Shown here: piece after piece, positions 16,970-27,363 of the stretch
Layout of the letters: each line of letters begins with the position of its first letter
Numbering within the stretch: position 1 is the first letter of the stretch
NCBI RefSeq assembly: GCF_006542275.1
Contig: NZ_CP041217.1
Coordinates: forward strand, 911,001-975,000
Length of the DNA: 64,000 nt
Direction of reading: 5' to 3'
DNA from: Saccharibacillus brassicae
GTDB taxonomy: Bacteria; Bacillota; Bacilli; Paenibacillales; Paenibacillaceae
Notes under the pieces: generated by a model
What the model was told of the DNA's origin: nothing
Databases searched by the model: none
Seen by the model: the letters and a program-made list of their open reading frames with translations, nothing else
Made by a program: the position numbers and the translations under genes

Positions 16970-17227
16970 CTATCGAAGCTTGGACAAATAAGAACGAACC
17001 AGTTCTTCGATCAGCTCGTCGCGCTCTTTTTTGCGAATCAGGCTTCGTGCGTTGTTGTGTCTCGGGATGTAAGCCGGATCGCCGGACAGCAGGTAGCCTA
17101 CAATCTGATTGATCGGATTGTACTCTTTTTCCACAAGCGCGTCGTACACGGTAAGCAGAATCTCCTGCGCGGAGGTCTCTTCGTCGCCCTTCACGTTGAA
17201 CTTTACAGTTTTGTCCATGGAATCCAT
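16970..17227 (-). CDS. ireB: IreB family regulatory phosphoprotein (YrzL)
   Basis: 85-residue UPF0297/IreB protein. In Enterococcus IreB is a substrate of the PASTA kinase IreK and tunes cephalosporin resistance. Motifs: [31 protein letters not shown], the basic [17 protein letters not shown] 17227 follows GAGGTG at 8 nt. Threonines near the N-terminus are the phosphorylated sites in the family. Sits between alaS and ruvX as in Bacillus. Confidence 0.94.
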   Translation of the reverse strand: MDSMDKTVKFNVKGDEETSAQEILLTVYDALVEKEYNPINQIVGYLLSGDPAYIPRHNNARSLIRKKERDELIEELVRSYLSKLR

Positions 17228-17363
17228 AAGGATTACACCTCGCTTCACAAGGCATCCGCGTGCGCGCGGCGCGCCTTGACGCCTTAGTATTGTATCTTAT
17301 TCATCATATCACACTTTCGCCCGATCAAGAAACGGGCAATCGGGCGAAGATCGGCAATCCGGA

Positions 17364-20003
17364 TCAGCCGTTCAGCGATTGTTCGAGCATGGAGACGGCC
17401 GCTCCGAGCGCTTCCTGCAGCTTCGACGCGTCTTTGCCGCCGGCCTGCGCCATATCCGGGCGCCCGCCGCCGCCGCCGCCGCAGACGGAAGCCGCTTCTT
17501 TGACCAGCTTGCCGGCATGCAGCCCGCGCTTGGTCAGTTCCTGGGGAACGGCCACGACGAAGTTGACTTTCTCGCCGTCTACCGCCCCGAGCACGAGCAC
17601 CGCCTGCGGCAGCTTCGTTTTCAGTTCGTCGGCGAGCGAACGCAGCGCGTCCATGCCCGAAGCCGACACCGCTTCGGCCAGCACCTGCACGTCGCCCACG
17701 GTGCGCGCGCGGTCCGTCAGTTGGCCCGCTTCGATCGCGCCCAGCTTGCCGCGCAGCGATTCGATCTCGCGCTCGGCGTCTTTGAGCTGCTTGTTCATGC
17801 CGTCGATCCGTTTCGGCACTTCGGTCACCGGCGTCTTGAGCGCCGCGGCCGACTGCTTCAGCAGATCGAGCTGCCCGTCGAGGTACAGATACGCGCCGCG
17901 GCCGGTCAGCGCTTCGATCCGGCGTACGCCGGAGCCGATCCCGCTCTCGCCCACGAGCTTGAACAGGCCGATCTCGGCCGTGTTGCGCACGTGGCAGCCG
18001 CCGCACAGCTCAAGGCTGTAATCGCCGATCTCGACGACGCGTACGATATCGCCGTATTTTTCGCCGAACAGCGCCATCGCGCCCATCGCTTTCGCTTCCT
18101 CGATGCCTTTGAGTTCGATCTGGACGTTGACGCCTCTCCAGATCTGCTCGTTCACGCGGCGTTCCACGTCCGCCAGTTCTTCCGGCGTGATGCTGCCGAA
18201 GTGGGAGAAGTCGAACCGCAGACGCTGCGGCTCGACGAGCGATCCCGCCTGATTGACATGGGTGCCGAGCACTTCTTTGAGCGCTTTGTGCAGCAGATGC
18301 GTCGCGGTATGGTTTTTCTCGATCGCCGCGCGCGAATCGCGCTCCACGCTCGCCCGGACTTCGTCGCCGACATGCAGCTCGCCCGATTGTACCGTGACCT
18401 GGTGCACGTGCTGGCCGCTCGGCGCTTTGACCAATCCTTCGACGTTCAGCGTGCCCGTGAACGAAGAGATCGTGCCGACGTCGCTGACCTGGCCGCCGCT
18501 TTCCGCGTAGAACGGCGTTTGGTCGAGCACGACCAGCGCCGTATCGCCTTCGCCGACCGAATCGACGACTTCGCCGTCGCGGATCAGCACGGCGATTTTG
18601 GTTTCGACGGACGTCTGGCCGTAGCCGACGAATTCGCTGCCGGCTTGCAGTTCGGACAAGGCGCCGCCCTGAATATTCATGCCGCCGCCTTTTTTGTGCG
18701 CTTCGCGTGCCCGTGTGCGCTGCTGCTGCATCGCCGCCTCGAAGCCTTCGCGATCGACGGTCATGCCGTGCTCGTGCGCGAAGTCTTCGGTCAGGTCGAG
18801 CGGGAAGCCGTACGTGTCGTACATTTTGAACGCGTCTTCGCCGCCGATCAGGCTCTGGCCCGCCGCTTTGGCGCGCTCGGCCGTCTCGGTCAGAATCGCG
18901 AGACCGTCGGACAGCGTTTTGAGGAACCGTTCTTCTTCCAGACGGATCACGCGCTCGATCAGTTCGCGGCTGTCCAGAACCTGGCTGTAGTAGACGCCCA
19001 TGACGTCGCCGACCGTGGCGACCAGCTCGTGCAGGAACGGACGGTCGAGTCCCAATACGCGTCCGTAACGGACCGCGCGGCGCAGCAGGCGGCGGATGAC
19101 GTAACCGCGGCCTTCGTTCGAAGGCTGCACGCCGTCGCCGACGGCGAACGTCACCGTGCGCACGTGGTCGGCGATCACTTTGAGCGCTACGTCATGCTCT
19201 TCGCTCACGCCGTACTGGATGCCGGCCATTTGGGCGGTGCGCTGGATCATCGGCTGGAACAGGTCGGTATCGAAGTTGGAGTTCACTTCCTGCAAGATGG
19301 AAGCGAGACGTTCGAGACCGGCACCGGTATCGATGTTTTTGTTCGGAAGCGGCGTGTAGCTGCCGTCCTTGTTATGGTTGAACTGCGAGAAGACGAGATT
19401 CCACACTTCGAGGAAACGTTCGTTTTCGCCGCCCGGGTACATCTCCGGATCGTTCGGGTCGAGCGTGCCGTAAGCGTCGCCGCGGTCGTAGAAAATTTCG
19501 CTGCACGGACCGCACGGGCCTTCGCCGATATCCCAGAAGTTCTCGTCGCCCAGCTTGATGATGCGTTCCGCAGGCAGGCCGACTTTTTCGTTCCAGAGCT
19601 TGAACGCTTCTTCGTCTTCCGCGTACACGGTGACGCTGATCCGCTCGGGATCGAAGCCGATCCATTCCGGTCCGGTCAGGAATTCCCAGGCCCAGGTAAT
19701 CGCTTCTTCCTTAAAATAGTCCCCGATGGAGAAGTTGCCCAGCATCTCGAAAAACGTATGGTGGCGGCGGGTTTTGCCCACGTTCTCGATATCGTTCGTG
19801 CGAATACACTTTTGCGAATTGGCGATTCTCGGATTTTCCGGTTTGACCCGGCCGTCGAAGTAAGCTTTCAGGGGCGCCATGCCGGCGTTGATCCACAGCA
19901 GGGACGGATCGTTGTGCGGCACGAGCGGAGCGCTCGGCTCGATGTGATGGCCTTTTTGTTCGAAAAATTGCAGCCATTTGGAGCGGATTTCACTAGCGTT
20001 CAT
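17364..20003 (-). CDS. alaS: Alanyl-tRNA synthetase
   Basis: Class II AlaRS, 879 aa, the usual length. N-terminal aminoacylation domain ([47 protein letters not shown]), tRNA-recognition part, editing domain with zinc ligands HTATHLLH and CGGCH, and the C-terminal domain with a glycine run ([16 protein letters not shown]). ATG 20003 follows GGAGGT; the frame stays open upstream through the leader, but that part is T-box RNA. Controlled by the T-box leader and a consensus promoter. Confidence 0.97.
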   Translation of the reverse strand: MNASEIRSKWLQFFEQKGHHIEPSAPLVPHNDPSLLWINAGMAPLKAYFDGRVKPENPRIANSQKCIRTNDIENVGKTRRHHTFFEMLGNFSIGDYFKEEAITWAWEFLTGPEWIGFDPERISVTVYAEDEEAFKLWNEKVGLPAERIIKLGDENFWDIGEGPCGPCSEIFYDRGDAYGTLDPNDPEMYPGGENERFLEVWNLVFSQFNHNKDGSYTPLPNKNIDTGAGLERLASILQEVNSNFDTDLFQPMIQRTAQMAGIQYGVSEEHDVALKVIADHVRTVTFAVGDGVQPSNEGRGYVIRRLLRRAVRYGRVLGLDRPFLHELVATVGDVMGVYYSQVLDSRELIERVIRLEEERFLKTLSDGLAILTETAERAKAAGQSLIGGEDAFKMYDTYGFPLDLTEDFAHEHGMTVDREGFEAAMQQQRTRAREAHKKGGGMNIQGGALSELQAGSEFVGYGQTSVETKIAVLIRDGEVVDSVGEGDTALVVLDQTPFYAESGGQVSDVGTISSFTGTLNVEGLVKAPSGQHVHQVTVQSGELHVGDEVRASVERDSRAAIEKNHTATHLLHKALKEVLGTHVNQAGSLVEPQRLRFDFSHFGSITPEELADVERRVNEQIWRGVNVQIELKGIEEAKAMGAMALFGEKYGDIVRVVEIGDYSLELCGGCHVRNTAEIGLFKLVGESGIGSGVRRIEALTGRGAYLYLDGQLDLLKQSAAALKTPVTEVPKRIDGMNKQLKDAEREIESLRGKLGAIEAGQLTDRARTVGDVQVLAEAVSASGMDALRSLADELKTKLPQAVLVLGAVDGEKVNFVVAVPQELTKRGLHAGKLVKEAASVCGGGGGGRPDMAQAGGKDASKLQEALGAAVSMLEQSLNG

Positions 20004-20040
20004 GGTTGGGAGACCTCCGTTTGGGAATAGTAAAAAACAT

Positions 20041-20358
20041 AAAAAACGCCCCTGAAAAAATTCAGGGACGATTGCTCGCGGTACCACCCTGGTTACCGTT
20101 TGTACCGCGCTGCCTTCTGCCTGTCGCAGAAGCGGAGCCGCGAAAAAAACGATCGCCTCGTTGAGTCCGTTAACGGGGACGAGTCGGCCGCGGCCTTCGC
20201 TTGGCGAAAGTTCGCGGCACTCCGGAATCAGCTTTCGGTCCGTCGGCCTTCCAGGCTCTTCCACCCAGGCGCGGATCGCGCAAGGAGCCTGTTCGCTGAG
20301 AAGGCGTCGCTTCGGGACGTACTTCATTCCATCATCGATTTGTCGGTTATCTTCAATG
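20041..20358 (-). ncRNA. T-box leader of alaS
   Basis: The T-box core AGGGTGGTACCGCG is at 20090-20077. It is followed by the terminator hairpin (CCCTGAA/TTCAGGG at 20050-20067, then GTTTTTT). Leader start about 20358 is inferred from the promoter. Uncharged tRNA-Ala should stabilise the antiterminator and switch alaS on. I did not assign the specifier codon with confidence. Confidence 0.93.
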
Positions 20359-20365
20359 CCTTCCC

Positions 20366-20394
20366 AGTATATCGGGCGCCCGATTTTCTGTCAA
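20366..20394 (-). promoter_or_regulatory. Consensus SigA promoter of the alaS leader
   Basis: TTGACA (20394-20389) and TATACT (20371-20366) are separated by exactly 17 nt. The spacer contains the GC-rich palindrome CGGGCGCCCG. Confidence 0.9.
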
Positions 20395-20489
20395 TGCACC
20401 GACGGATCGCGAGCCCGGCAGGGACAGGCGACGGGCGCGGCGGCGCTTCGACGAAGGGCAGATGCCGGTCTTTTTTCCACGCAAAAAAA

Positions 20490-20539
20490 CCGGACAGTCC
20501 GGCGCACGGCCCGTAAAGGCGCGGCGCCGGACTGTCCGG
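20490..20539 (-). terminator. Terminator of the small zinc-ribbon gene
   Basis: CCGGACAGTCCGGCGC (20490-20505) pairs perfectly with 20524-20539. On the minus strand it runs into a 7-T tract. Confidence 0.92.
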
Positions 20540-20559
20540 CCGTCTGCAAGCAGTCCGCT

Positions 20560-20766
20560 TTAGGAGGTTGCCTGAAGCTGCGACAACGACTCGGCTTCTT
20601 CCAGGCAGAACAGATCGTCCAGCGAGCTGAGCGTACCGTCTTTTTCGACCTGGAATACCGACATCCTGCCGCCATTGACCGTCAGTTCGATAAAGCAGCT
20701 CCAGCAGTAGAACTGGTGCGAGCCGATCTTGCCGATATCTTTGGAACTGCAATTTGGACATTTCAT
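20560..20766 (-). CDS. Small zinc-ribbon protein of unknown function
   Basis: 68-residue protein with two Cys-x2-Cys knuckles (CPNCSSKDIG and CWSCFIEL), a treble-clef/zinc-ribbon arrangement of about 25 residues, followed by VFQVEKDGTLSSLDDLF. ATG 20766 is behind AGGTGA. Monocistronic with its own terminator, between the alaS leader and the cysteine desulfurase. Role unknown; nucleic-acid or protein binding is possible. Confidence 0.8.
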   Translation of the reverse strand: MKCPNCSSKDIGKIGSHQFYCWSCFIELTVNGGRMSVFQVEKDGTLSSLDDLFCLEEAESLSQLQATS

Positions 20767-20938
20767 TATGGGGATCACCTATCCGTCCGCTTATTTGAAA
20801 GTCGCGAAGAAATGCGTATCTCTTCCGATTGAATGATTATTCACAAGATAAGACCCAGGCAATCGGCCCGTCGAACAGTGTCCGCATGAAGGCGGAAGAA
20901 CTCTGCCCTACCGAGCGAACAGCGTCCTTGCGGAGCGC

Positions 20939-22090
20939 TCAACGCTTCATACGTACGCGGTTCATAATCGTTTCAATAGTTTTGACGACCGTCTCGATTT
21001 CCTCCGAATTATTACCCAATCCGAAGCTGAATCGAATCGCGGAATTCAAAACATTTTCAGGAAGATTCATGGCGCGCAGCACATGCGAAGTCTCAAGGGA
21101 CCCCGACGTACACGCCGATCCGCTGGCGACCGCAATACCGGCCATATCGAGGTTCATCAGCATTGTCTCGGTCCCCACCGCCGGAAAGCTGACGTTCACG
21201 ATATGGTCCAGATGATGGTCCGGATCGCCGTTGACTACAAAAGAAGATTCGCCGATCGCCGCCGACAGGCCGTCCAGCAGCTGCGCGCGCAGCGCAAGCG
21301 TCCGCGCCCGGCGCGCCTGCGGATCGGATACGGCCAGTTCGACCGCCGCCGCGAAGCCCGCCATGCCGGCCAGGTTCTCCGTCCCCGCCCGGCGCTTGCG
21401 TTCCTGGTTGCCGCCGCGCAGCAGCGCCGGCAGCTTGATGCCCGGCGCCACGTACAGCGCCCCGATTCCCTGCGGCCCGTTGATCTTGTGCGCGGAGAAG
21501 CTGATCAGGTCGGCGTTCAGGTCCGCACAATCAATCGGCAGCGAGCCGAGCGCCTGCACGGCGTCCGTATGGAACCAGACGCCGCGCTCGCGCGCGAACG
21601 CCCCGATCTCGCGTACCGGCTGGATCGTGCCGACTTCGTTGTTGGCGAGCATGACGCTGATCAGCGCCGTGTCCGGGCGGGTATGTTCGCGAATCCAGTC
21701 GACGCTGACGCGTCCGAGCGTATCGACCGGAATGTATTCCACTTCGAAGCCCTGCTCCGCCAGGCTCTCCGCGGCATGCAGCACCGCATGATGCTCGACC
21801 TCGGAGACGAGCAGATGCCGTCCGTGCTCCGCGCGCGCGGCAGCCGCGCCAAACAGCGCGGCATTGTCGCTCTCGGTGCCGCCCGACGTAAACACGAGGT
21901 CGGCCGGCTTGGCGCCGATCGCGGCGGCGATCTGCTCGCGCGCGGAACTGACGATCCGCTTGGCGTCGCGCCCGAACGCGTGCACGCTCGACGCGTTGCC
22001 GTACGTGCCCGTCATGACCCGCAGCATCTCTTCGGCGACGAGCGGATGCACGGGCGTCGACGCGGCGTGATCCATATAAATTTTGTTCAT
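20939..22090 (-). CDS. iscS: Cysteine desulfurase (IscS/NifS family, YrvO-like)
   Basis: PLP-dependent class V aminotransferase fold (383 aa) that takes sulfur from cysteine as a persulfide. YMDHAASTPV at the start, TSGGTESDN, EVEHHAVLH, the PLP lysine in FSAHKINGPQGIG, and the catalytic cysteine in ASGSACTSGS. In B. subtilis the orthologue YrvO feeds MnmA for 2-thiouridine. Lies 16 nt after cymR, the sulfur regulator. mnmA is close but inverted. The symbol follows family naming. Confidence 0.94.
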   Translation of the reverse strand: MNKIYMDHAASTPVHPLVAEEMLRVMTGTYGNASSVHAFGRDAKRIVSSAREQIAAAIGAKPADLVFTSGGTESDNAALFGAAAARAEHGRHLLVSEVEHHAVLHAAESLAEQGFEVEYIPVDTLGRVSVDWIREHTRPDTALISVMLANNEVGTIQPVREIGAFARERGVWFHTDAVQALGSLPIDCADLNADLISFSAHKINGPQGIGALYVAPGIKLPALLRGGNQERKRRAGTENLAGMAGFAAAVELAVSDPQARRARTLALRAQLLDGLSAAIGESSFVVNGDPDHHLDHIVNVSFPAVGTETMLMNLDMAGIAVASGSACTSGSLETSHVLRAMNLPENVLNSAIRFSFGLGNNSEEIETVVKTIETIMNRVRMKR

Positions 22091-22106
22091 GCTGGATTCA
22101 CCTCGG

Positions 22107-22526
22107 TTAGATATAGAACATGTAACTGTCCGGCTCGCCTTTTTCGCGGTACGTGATCAGTTCGCCGAGCGTCGTCGAATCGATTACGTCGGCGATCGCG
22201 TCGCGGATTCTTTTCCACAGGTCGCGCTTGGCCGGGTCGTCTTCTTCCGTAAAGTCCACGACGGAGATCGGTCCTTCCAGCACGCGGATGATCTCGCCGG
22301 CGGTCACCGTGTCCGGGTCGCGCGACAAAATGTAGCCACCGTAGGCGCCGCGGACACTTTTGACGAGTCCACCGTTGCGGAGCGGCGCGATCAACTGCTC
22401 CAGGTAATGTTCGGACAGCGAATTTTTCTCGGCAATGCTTTTGAGGGAAGTCGGGCCTTCGCCGTATCTTCCTGCCAATTCCATCATAATGGTCAAGCCG
22501 TAACGGCCTTTAGTCGATATTTTCAA
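22107..22526 (-). CDS. cymR: CymR, Rrf2-type repressor of cysteine metabolism
   Basis: Rrf2 family winged-helix regulator (139 aa), very close to B. subtilis CymR, which represses cysteine uptake and synthesis genes with CysK as partner. KISTKGRYGLTIMMELA, SLSEHYLEQLIAPLR, SVRGAYGGYILSR, GEIIRVLEGPIS, and the same C-terminus YMFYI. The cysteine triad of IscR is absent, as in CymR. TTG 22526 fits AAGAGGTG and the family start better than a GTG at 22535. First gene of the cymR-iscS unit. Confidence 0.95.
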   Translation of the reverse strand: MKISTKGRYGLTIMMELAGRYGEGPTSLKSIAEKNSLSEHYLEQLIAPLRNGGLVKSVRGAYGGYILSRDPDTVTAGEIIRVLEGPISVVDFTEEDDPAKRDLWKRIRDAIADVIDSTTLGELITYREKGEPDSYMFYI

Positions 22527-22593
22527 TAGAGGCACCTCTTTCGGTTCATTCGGGGTTATGGCCTGTGTATACTCAGACTATCGTACCATACTC

Positions 22594-22816
22594 GCGGAGC
22601 CGGATGCACTACGCAATGCGTGCACAGACGGAAAATGTCCGCGTAAGGCGCGGAACCGGATGCACTACGCAATGCGTGCACAGACGGAAAATGTCCGCGT
22701 AAGGCGCGGAACCGGATGCACTACACAATGCGTGTACAGATGGAAAATGTCCGCGTAAGGCGCGGAACCGGATGCACTACGCAATGCGTGCACAGACGGA
22801 AAATGTCCGCGTAAGG
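22594..22816. repeat. Four tandem copies of a 56-bp unit between cymR and mnmA
   Basis: CGGATGCACT recurs at 22601, 22657, 22713 and 22769, exactly 56 bp apart; identity extends across the unit. Copies 2 and 4 look identical, copy 3 differs by a few C/T transitions, and copy 1 has a diverged left edge. Each unit contains ACGCAATGCGT and CGGAAAATGTCCG inverted repeats. No spacers, so not CRISPR. It fills the divergent intergenic region. Confidence 0.93.
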
Positions 22817-22947
22817 TGGAAATAGCCGCTGCGGAAAAAGCGTGCGGCAGTCGTAAGGCGACCGTTTTTGTGGTAAAATGCAGTCAGACGCGCGGGGCGC
22901 GTCTATTGATCTGCCCACCTTCCCCATTTTTGCCCATACCTCAATAG

Positions 22948-24102
<1,155 letters not shown>

Positions 24103-24148
24103 GCGGTATGCAGCGCGGTATTCAAAAATCGCGAACATGCGTACCTTG

Positions 24149-24210
24149 TAAAAGCGAATCTCATAAAAGCGAACCGTATAAAAAACGAATCGTGTAAAAA
24201 ACGAAAAAGC
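24149..24210. repeat. Degenerate 15-16-bp A-rich tandem repeat after mnmA
   Basis: Four units start at 24149, 24164, 24179 and 24195, all of form TAAAA(A/G)(C/A)GAA plus a variable end. They lie between the mnmA stop and its terminator and partly enter its left arm. No reading frame. Confidence 0.6.
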
Positions 24211-24246
24211 CCGCTTCCCCCGTCTGACGGGGAAAAGCGGGCTTTT
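24205..24246. terminator. Bidirectional terminator between mnmA and the LCP gene
   Basis: AAAAGCCCGCTT pairs with AAGCGGGCTTTT (24205-24216 with 24235-24246), with CCCCGTC/GACGGGG extending the stem inward. Confidence 0.92.
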
Positions 24247-24353
24247 CGTTATACGGCGCGGCGTGAGCACTCCGCCGATAAAGCGGGACGTTCGCGCCGG
24301 CACTCATCGTCCACTGGGCCAAAGCCGGGACGCGGCGTTATTGCGTGATGACG

Positions 24354-25490
24354 TTATTGGCCGACGTCTCCGGCAGGCTGGCCTTCCTGATCCGTATGCG
24401 AATCGCCGCCTTCGTCGGTGTCGTCCACGATCAGATCGGCCGGCGCGGAATTCGGGTCGAGCCATTTGTTGATCGACTCGATCGTTTCTTCCAGATCTTC
24501 GTCGTCCAGCTCGTAATACCACGCATCGCGCGATACGCCTTCGCCCTGGAGCATATGGCTGCTGATCGTCGGCGTCGAATCGTTCAGAATGACCGTTTTG
24601 GCCAGCGACAGCATGAATTCGGAATTCATGTTCGTCTTAAAGTTCTGTCCGGCAATCCCGATCAGTTTCGGGATCTGGGTCAGATTCTCGACGCTTTTCA
24701 ACCGATCCAGTACCTGCTTGAGGAAGATGCGGTGACGCTCGGTCCGCTTGAAGTCCGAATCTTCGCGGTAACGGACGTAATTGAGCGCTTCCGTCCCGTC
24801 GTAGATCGGCTTGTTGGCTTCGATCGTAAATTTCTCGTGGTCGGCCTGCTTGTTCTCGATCGTCTCGGTAATCGGCAGTTCCACGCCTCCGAGCGCATTG
24901 ACGACGTCCTTCAGTCCGTTGAAGTTGATCGTCGCGTAATAATCGACGTCGTGGTCAAGCAGCGCCTCCACGGTATCGACGCTCATCTGCGCGCCGCCGT
25001 AAGCGTAAGCCGCATTGATTTTCGTTTTCGAACGCGTGCCTTTGATCGTCGGCGTACCGACCATGTCCACGTAGGAGTCGCGCGGGATAGAGATCAGCAG
25101 CACTTTGTTGTCCACCGGCCGTACGACCGAATAGATAATGGAATCGGTCCGGGCCAGTTCGTCGTCCCGTTGGTCGGTTCCGAGCAGCAGCACAGAAAAA
25201 GGTTCTTTGGTGAGTTCGGCGACGGTCAGTTCTTCCGCGCCTCCGCCTTTGGGCGGCTGATCCAGCGGAACGAAAGAATCGTCGAGCGTGTTTTTGACGG
25301 TATCGGCCAGGAACGTATCGAACGCGAGCACCATCAATTCTTTGCGGAAAATAAATCCTCCGAGCCCCAGCACCAGCACTACGCCCAGTGCGATCAGCCA
25401 GGCTCTGCCTTTGTTTTTCTTCGTCTTTTTCTTGCGATGCCTCTGTGCTCTTGTGAGAACGCGAGCCTCGGCCGGCTGGTTTTTATCCAT
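24354..25490 (-). CDS. LytR-CpsA-Psr (LCP) family cell-wall polymer ligase
   Basis: Membrane-anchored phosphotransferase (378 aa) of the family that attaches teichoic acids or capsule to peptidoglycan. Basic cytoplasmic start, one helix (AWLIALGVVLVLGLGGFIF), then the LCP domain: LLLGTDQRD, SIPRDSYVDM, KINAAYAYGG, VNALGGVELPI, and the arginine-rich YVRYREDSDFKRTERHR. ATG 25490 is behind AGAAAGG. C-terminus acidic (DDTDEGGDSH). The polymer attached cannot be told from sequence. Single gene. Confidence 0.93.
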   Translation of the reverse strand: MDKNQPAEARVLTRAQRHRKKKTKKNKGRAWLIALGVVLVLGLGGFIFRKELMVLAFDTFLADTVKNTLDDSFVPLDQPPKGGGAEELTVAELTKEPFSVLLLGTDQRDDELARTDSIIYSVVRPVDNKVLLISIPRDSYVDMVGTPTIKGTRSKTKINAAYAYGGAQMSVDTVEALLDHDVDYYATINFNGLKDVVNALGGVELPITETIENKQADHEKFTIEANKPIYDGTEALNYVRYREDSDFKRTERHRIFLKQVLDRLKSVENLTQIPKLIGIAGQNFKTNMNSEFMLSLAKTVILNDSTPTISSHMLQGEGVSRDAWYYELDDEDLEETIESINKWLDPNSAPADLIVDDTDEGGDSHTDQEGQPAGDVGQ

Positions 25491-25772
25491 TTTGTTCGTA
25501 CCTTTCTCTCTCCACAAAAGTCGTCGGCTTGCCACGTTGACCGGGCTCTTGCGAACCTGTAACGCAGTCAGCGTACTACGGACCTTATAATCCCTTATGG
25601 AAGCTAAAATAAAAGCGCGTGCAGGGCAAACCGTCTTCGGGCGGGTGCCCGAAGTTCAAGACATCTCTTAGATTACTACATTTCGTATTGTTCTGACAAT
25701 TCTAACATACGAATCGCGTTTGCGGACCGTACGGCGCAAATTTCGAGAGATCCGGCCGTTTGGCCGCCCCGT
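25491..25772. other. Gap between rarA and the LCP gene, with a small hairpin
   Basis: No convincing ORF. CTTCGGGC-GGGT-GCCCGAAG at 25635-25654 forms an 8-bp, 4-nt-loop hairpin without a T tract on either strand, so it is not a clear terminator. The segment must carry the end of the rarA transcript and the LCP promoter, but no strong -35/-10 pair was recognised. Confidence 0.5.
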
Positions 25773-27089
25773 TCAGCCTTTATCGCGGCGTCGCTGTTGA
25801 TTCAGGCGGATTTTCGACTCGTTGCCCTGTTCGGTCGCTTCGTAAAAGACGGTACCCTGCAGTTCGGCGGGCAGATACGCCTGCTCCACGTAATGATTCG
25901 GAAAGTTGTGCGGATATTTGTAGCCTTCGTGCCCGAGCTGCTCGGCTCCCTTGTAATGGGTGTCCCGCAGATGAAGCGGAACTTCCGTCGTCGCGGTGCG
26001 GCCGAACGCGGCTTCGGCCCGGGAAATCGCGGTATACACGGCGTTGGACTTGGGGCTTTCGACGGCGAACAGGATCGCCTGGGCGATATTGAGCTTCGCT
26101 TCGGGCCAGCCGTTGTTGCGGTAGGCTTCCAGCGCCGATACGGCCTGCACCATCGCCTGCGGGTTGGCGAGCCCGATATCTTCGCTGCTCGCCGCGATCA
26201 GGCGGCGGATAAACGTCATCGGGTCCATGCCGAGCTTCTCGACGGCATAGAGGAACCAGTACAGCGCGGCGTCGCTGGAGCCGCGAATCGATTTGTGGAA
26301 CGCCGACAGGACGTCGTACTGCGTCGACTCGTCGGCGCGCGCGATCGGGCGGCGCACCGATTCTTCGGCCGCTTCGCGCGAGATGACGACGCTGCCGTCC
26401 GGCTGGGGCGGCGTGGTCAGCGCCGCAAGTTCCAGCGCGTTGAGCGCGCGGCGGATATCGCCGCCCGACATCGCCGCGATATGGTCCAGCGCTTCTTCGT
26501 CGGCGCGCAGGTCCATGTAGCCGAGACCGCGCTGCGGGTCGGCCAACGCGCGGCGCATCGCGATCAACGCATGCTCCGCCGTGAGCGGCTCCAGCTGGAA
26601 CAGCGTCGAGCGGCTCATGAGGGCTCCGTTGACGTAGTGAAACGGATTCTCCGTCGTCGCGCCGATAAAGATGATCGTGCCTTTCTCCACCGCCGGCAGC
26701 AGGGCATCCTGGCGCGAGCTGTTGAAGCGGTGGACTTCGTCGAGGAACAAGATTGTCTTGCTGCCGTGCAGCGCTTTGTCGTCGGCCGCCTGCCGGATGA
26801 CTTCGCGCACGTCCTTGACCGTGGCGTCCACCGCGTTCAGGCGCACGAACTTGCCCTGCGTATGATTCGATATGATGTGGGCCAGCGTCGTCTTGCCGCA
26901 TCCCGGCGGTCCGTACAGCACGATCGAACCAACTTTGTCGGCCTCGATCGCGCGGCGCAGCAGCCTGCCCGGCCCAACGATGTCTTCCTGGCCGATATAT
27001 TCGTCCAGCGTCAGCGGTCGCATGCGGTCGGCCAGTAGGCCGCTGCCCGTCTGCGCGTCCGAGTCGCCTCCGTAAGAAAACAGATCCAA
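25773..27089 (-). CDS. rarA: Replication-associated recombination protein RarA (MgsA, YrvN)
   Basis: AAA+ clamp-loader-like ATPase (438 aa) acting at stalled forks. Start LDLFSYGG from TTG 27089, behind GAAAGGA and matching the usual MDLFSYG start. RPLTLDEYIGQ, Walker A LYGPPGCGKTTLA, Walker B ILFLDEVHRF, sensor GATTENP, and the C-terminal tetramerisation region with YKYPHNFPNHYV. Upstream in-frame codons have no ribosome site. Single gene. Confidence 0.96.
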   Translation of the reverse strand: MDLFSYGGDSDAQTGSGLLADRMRPLTLDEYIGQEDIVGPGRLLRRAIEADKVGSIVLYGPPGCGKTTLAHIISNHTQGKFVRLNAVDATVKDVREVIRQAADDKALHGSKTILFLDEVHRFNSSRQDALLPAVEKGTIIFIGATTENPFHYVNGALMSRSTLFQLEPLTAEHALIAMRRALADPQRGLGYMDLRADEEALDHIAAMSGGDIRRALNALELAALTTPPQPDGSVVISREAAEESVRRPIARADESTQYDVLSAFHKSIRGSSDAALYWFLYAVEKLGMDPMTFIRRLIAASSEDIGLANPQAMVQAVSALEAYRNNGWPEAKLNIAQAILFAVESPKSNAVYTAISRAEAAFGRTATTEVPLHLRDTHYKGAEQLGHEGYKYPHNFPNHYVEQAYLPAELQGTVFYEATEQGNESKIRLNQQRRRDKG

Positions 27090-27259
27090 GCTTGTCACGT
27101 CCTTTCGTTCTTTATCCAATATAGAGGGCATCTGCCCGGAACGCAAATCAAAACCGTCTCCAAACTTCCAAAAAACGCCCAATTCCGTACGATCCCGCAC
27201 GAAAATCGAACATTCGGCGCCGAATCGAAGCGGCAGGTTCGTTTTGGCGCAAAATCGCT

Positions 27260-27286
27260 TACAAGTTAGCTTCCATTTGCCGATAT
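27260..27286 (+). promoter_or_regulatory. Candidate SigD promoter of the GGDEF gene
   Basis: TACA (27260-27263), 15-nt spacer, GCCGATAT (27279-27286): the -10 is an exact SigD consensus and the -35 differs by one base. It lies about 75 nt before the start codon. Confidence 0.6.
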
Positions 27287-27363
27287 ATGCTTTGTATGCA
27301 ACGACGGGTCGCCGAATCGGGTAACTCCGCACAAAACCCGCCCAATCCGAGGGAGTGACGAAG

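Noticed and set aside
17379..20030. 883-codon open frame on the plus strand opposite alaS
   Set aside because: Composition artefact of GC-rich codon use; the minus frame gives a full AlaRS with all motifs.
20004..20327. 108-residue N-terminal extension of AlaRS
   Set aside because: The frame is open but coincides with T-box RNA and its terminator; the true start is ATG 20003 behind GGAGGT.
22558..22758. Small protein encoded by the 56-bp repeats
   Set aside because: 56 is not a multiple of three, so frames change each unit; no convincing ribosome site.
22594..22816. CRISPR array
   Set aside because: Units are contiguous 56-bp copies without unique spacers and no cas genes are present.
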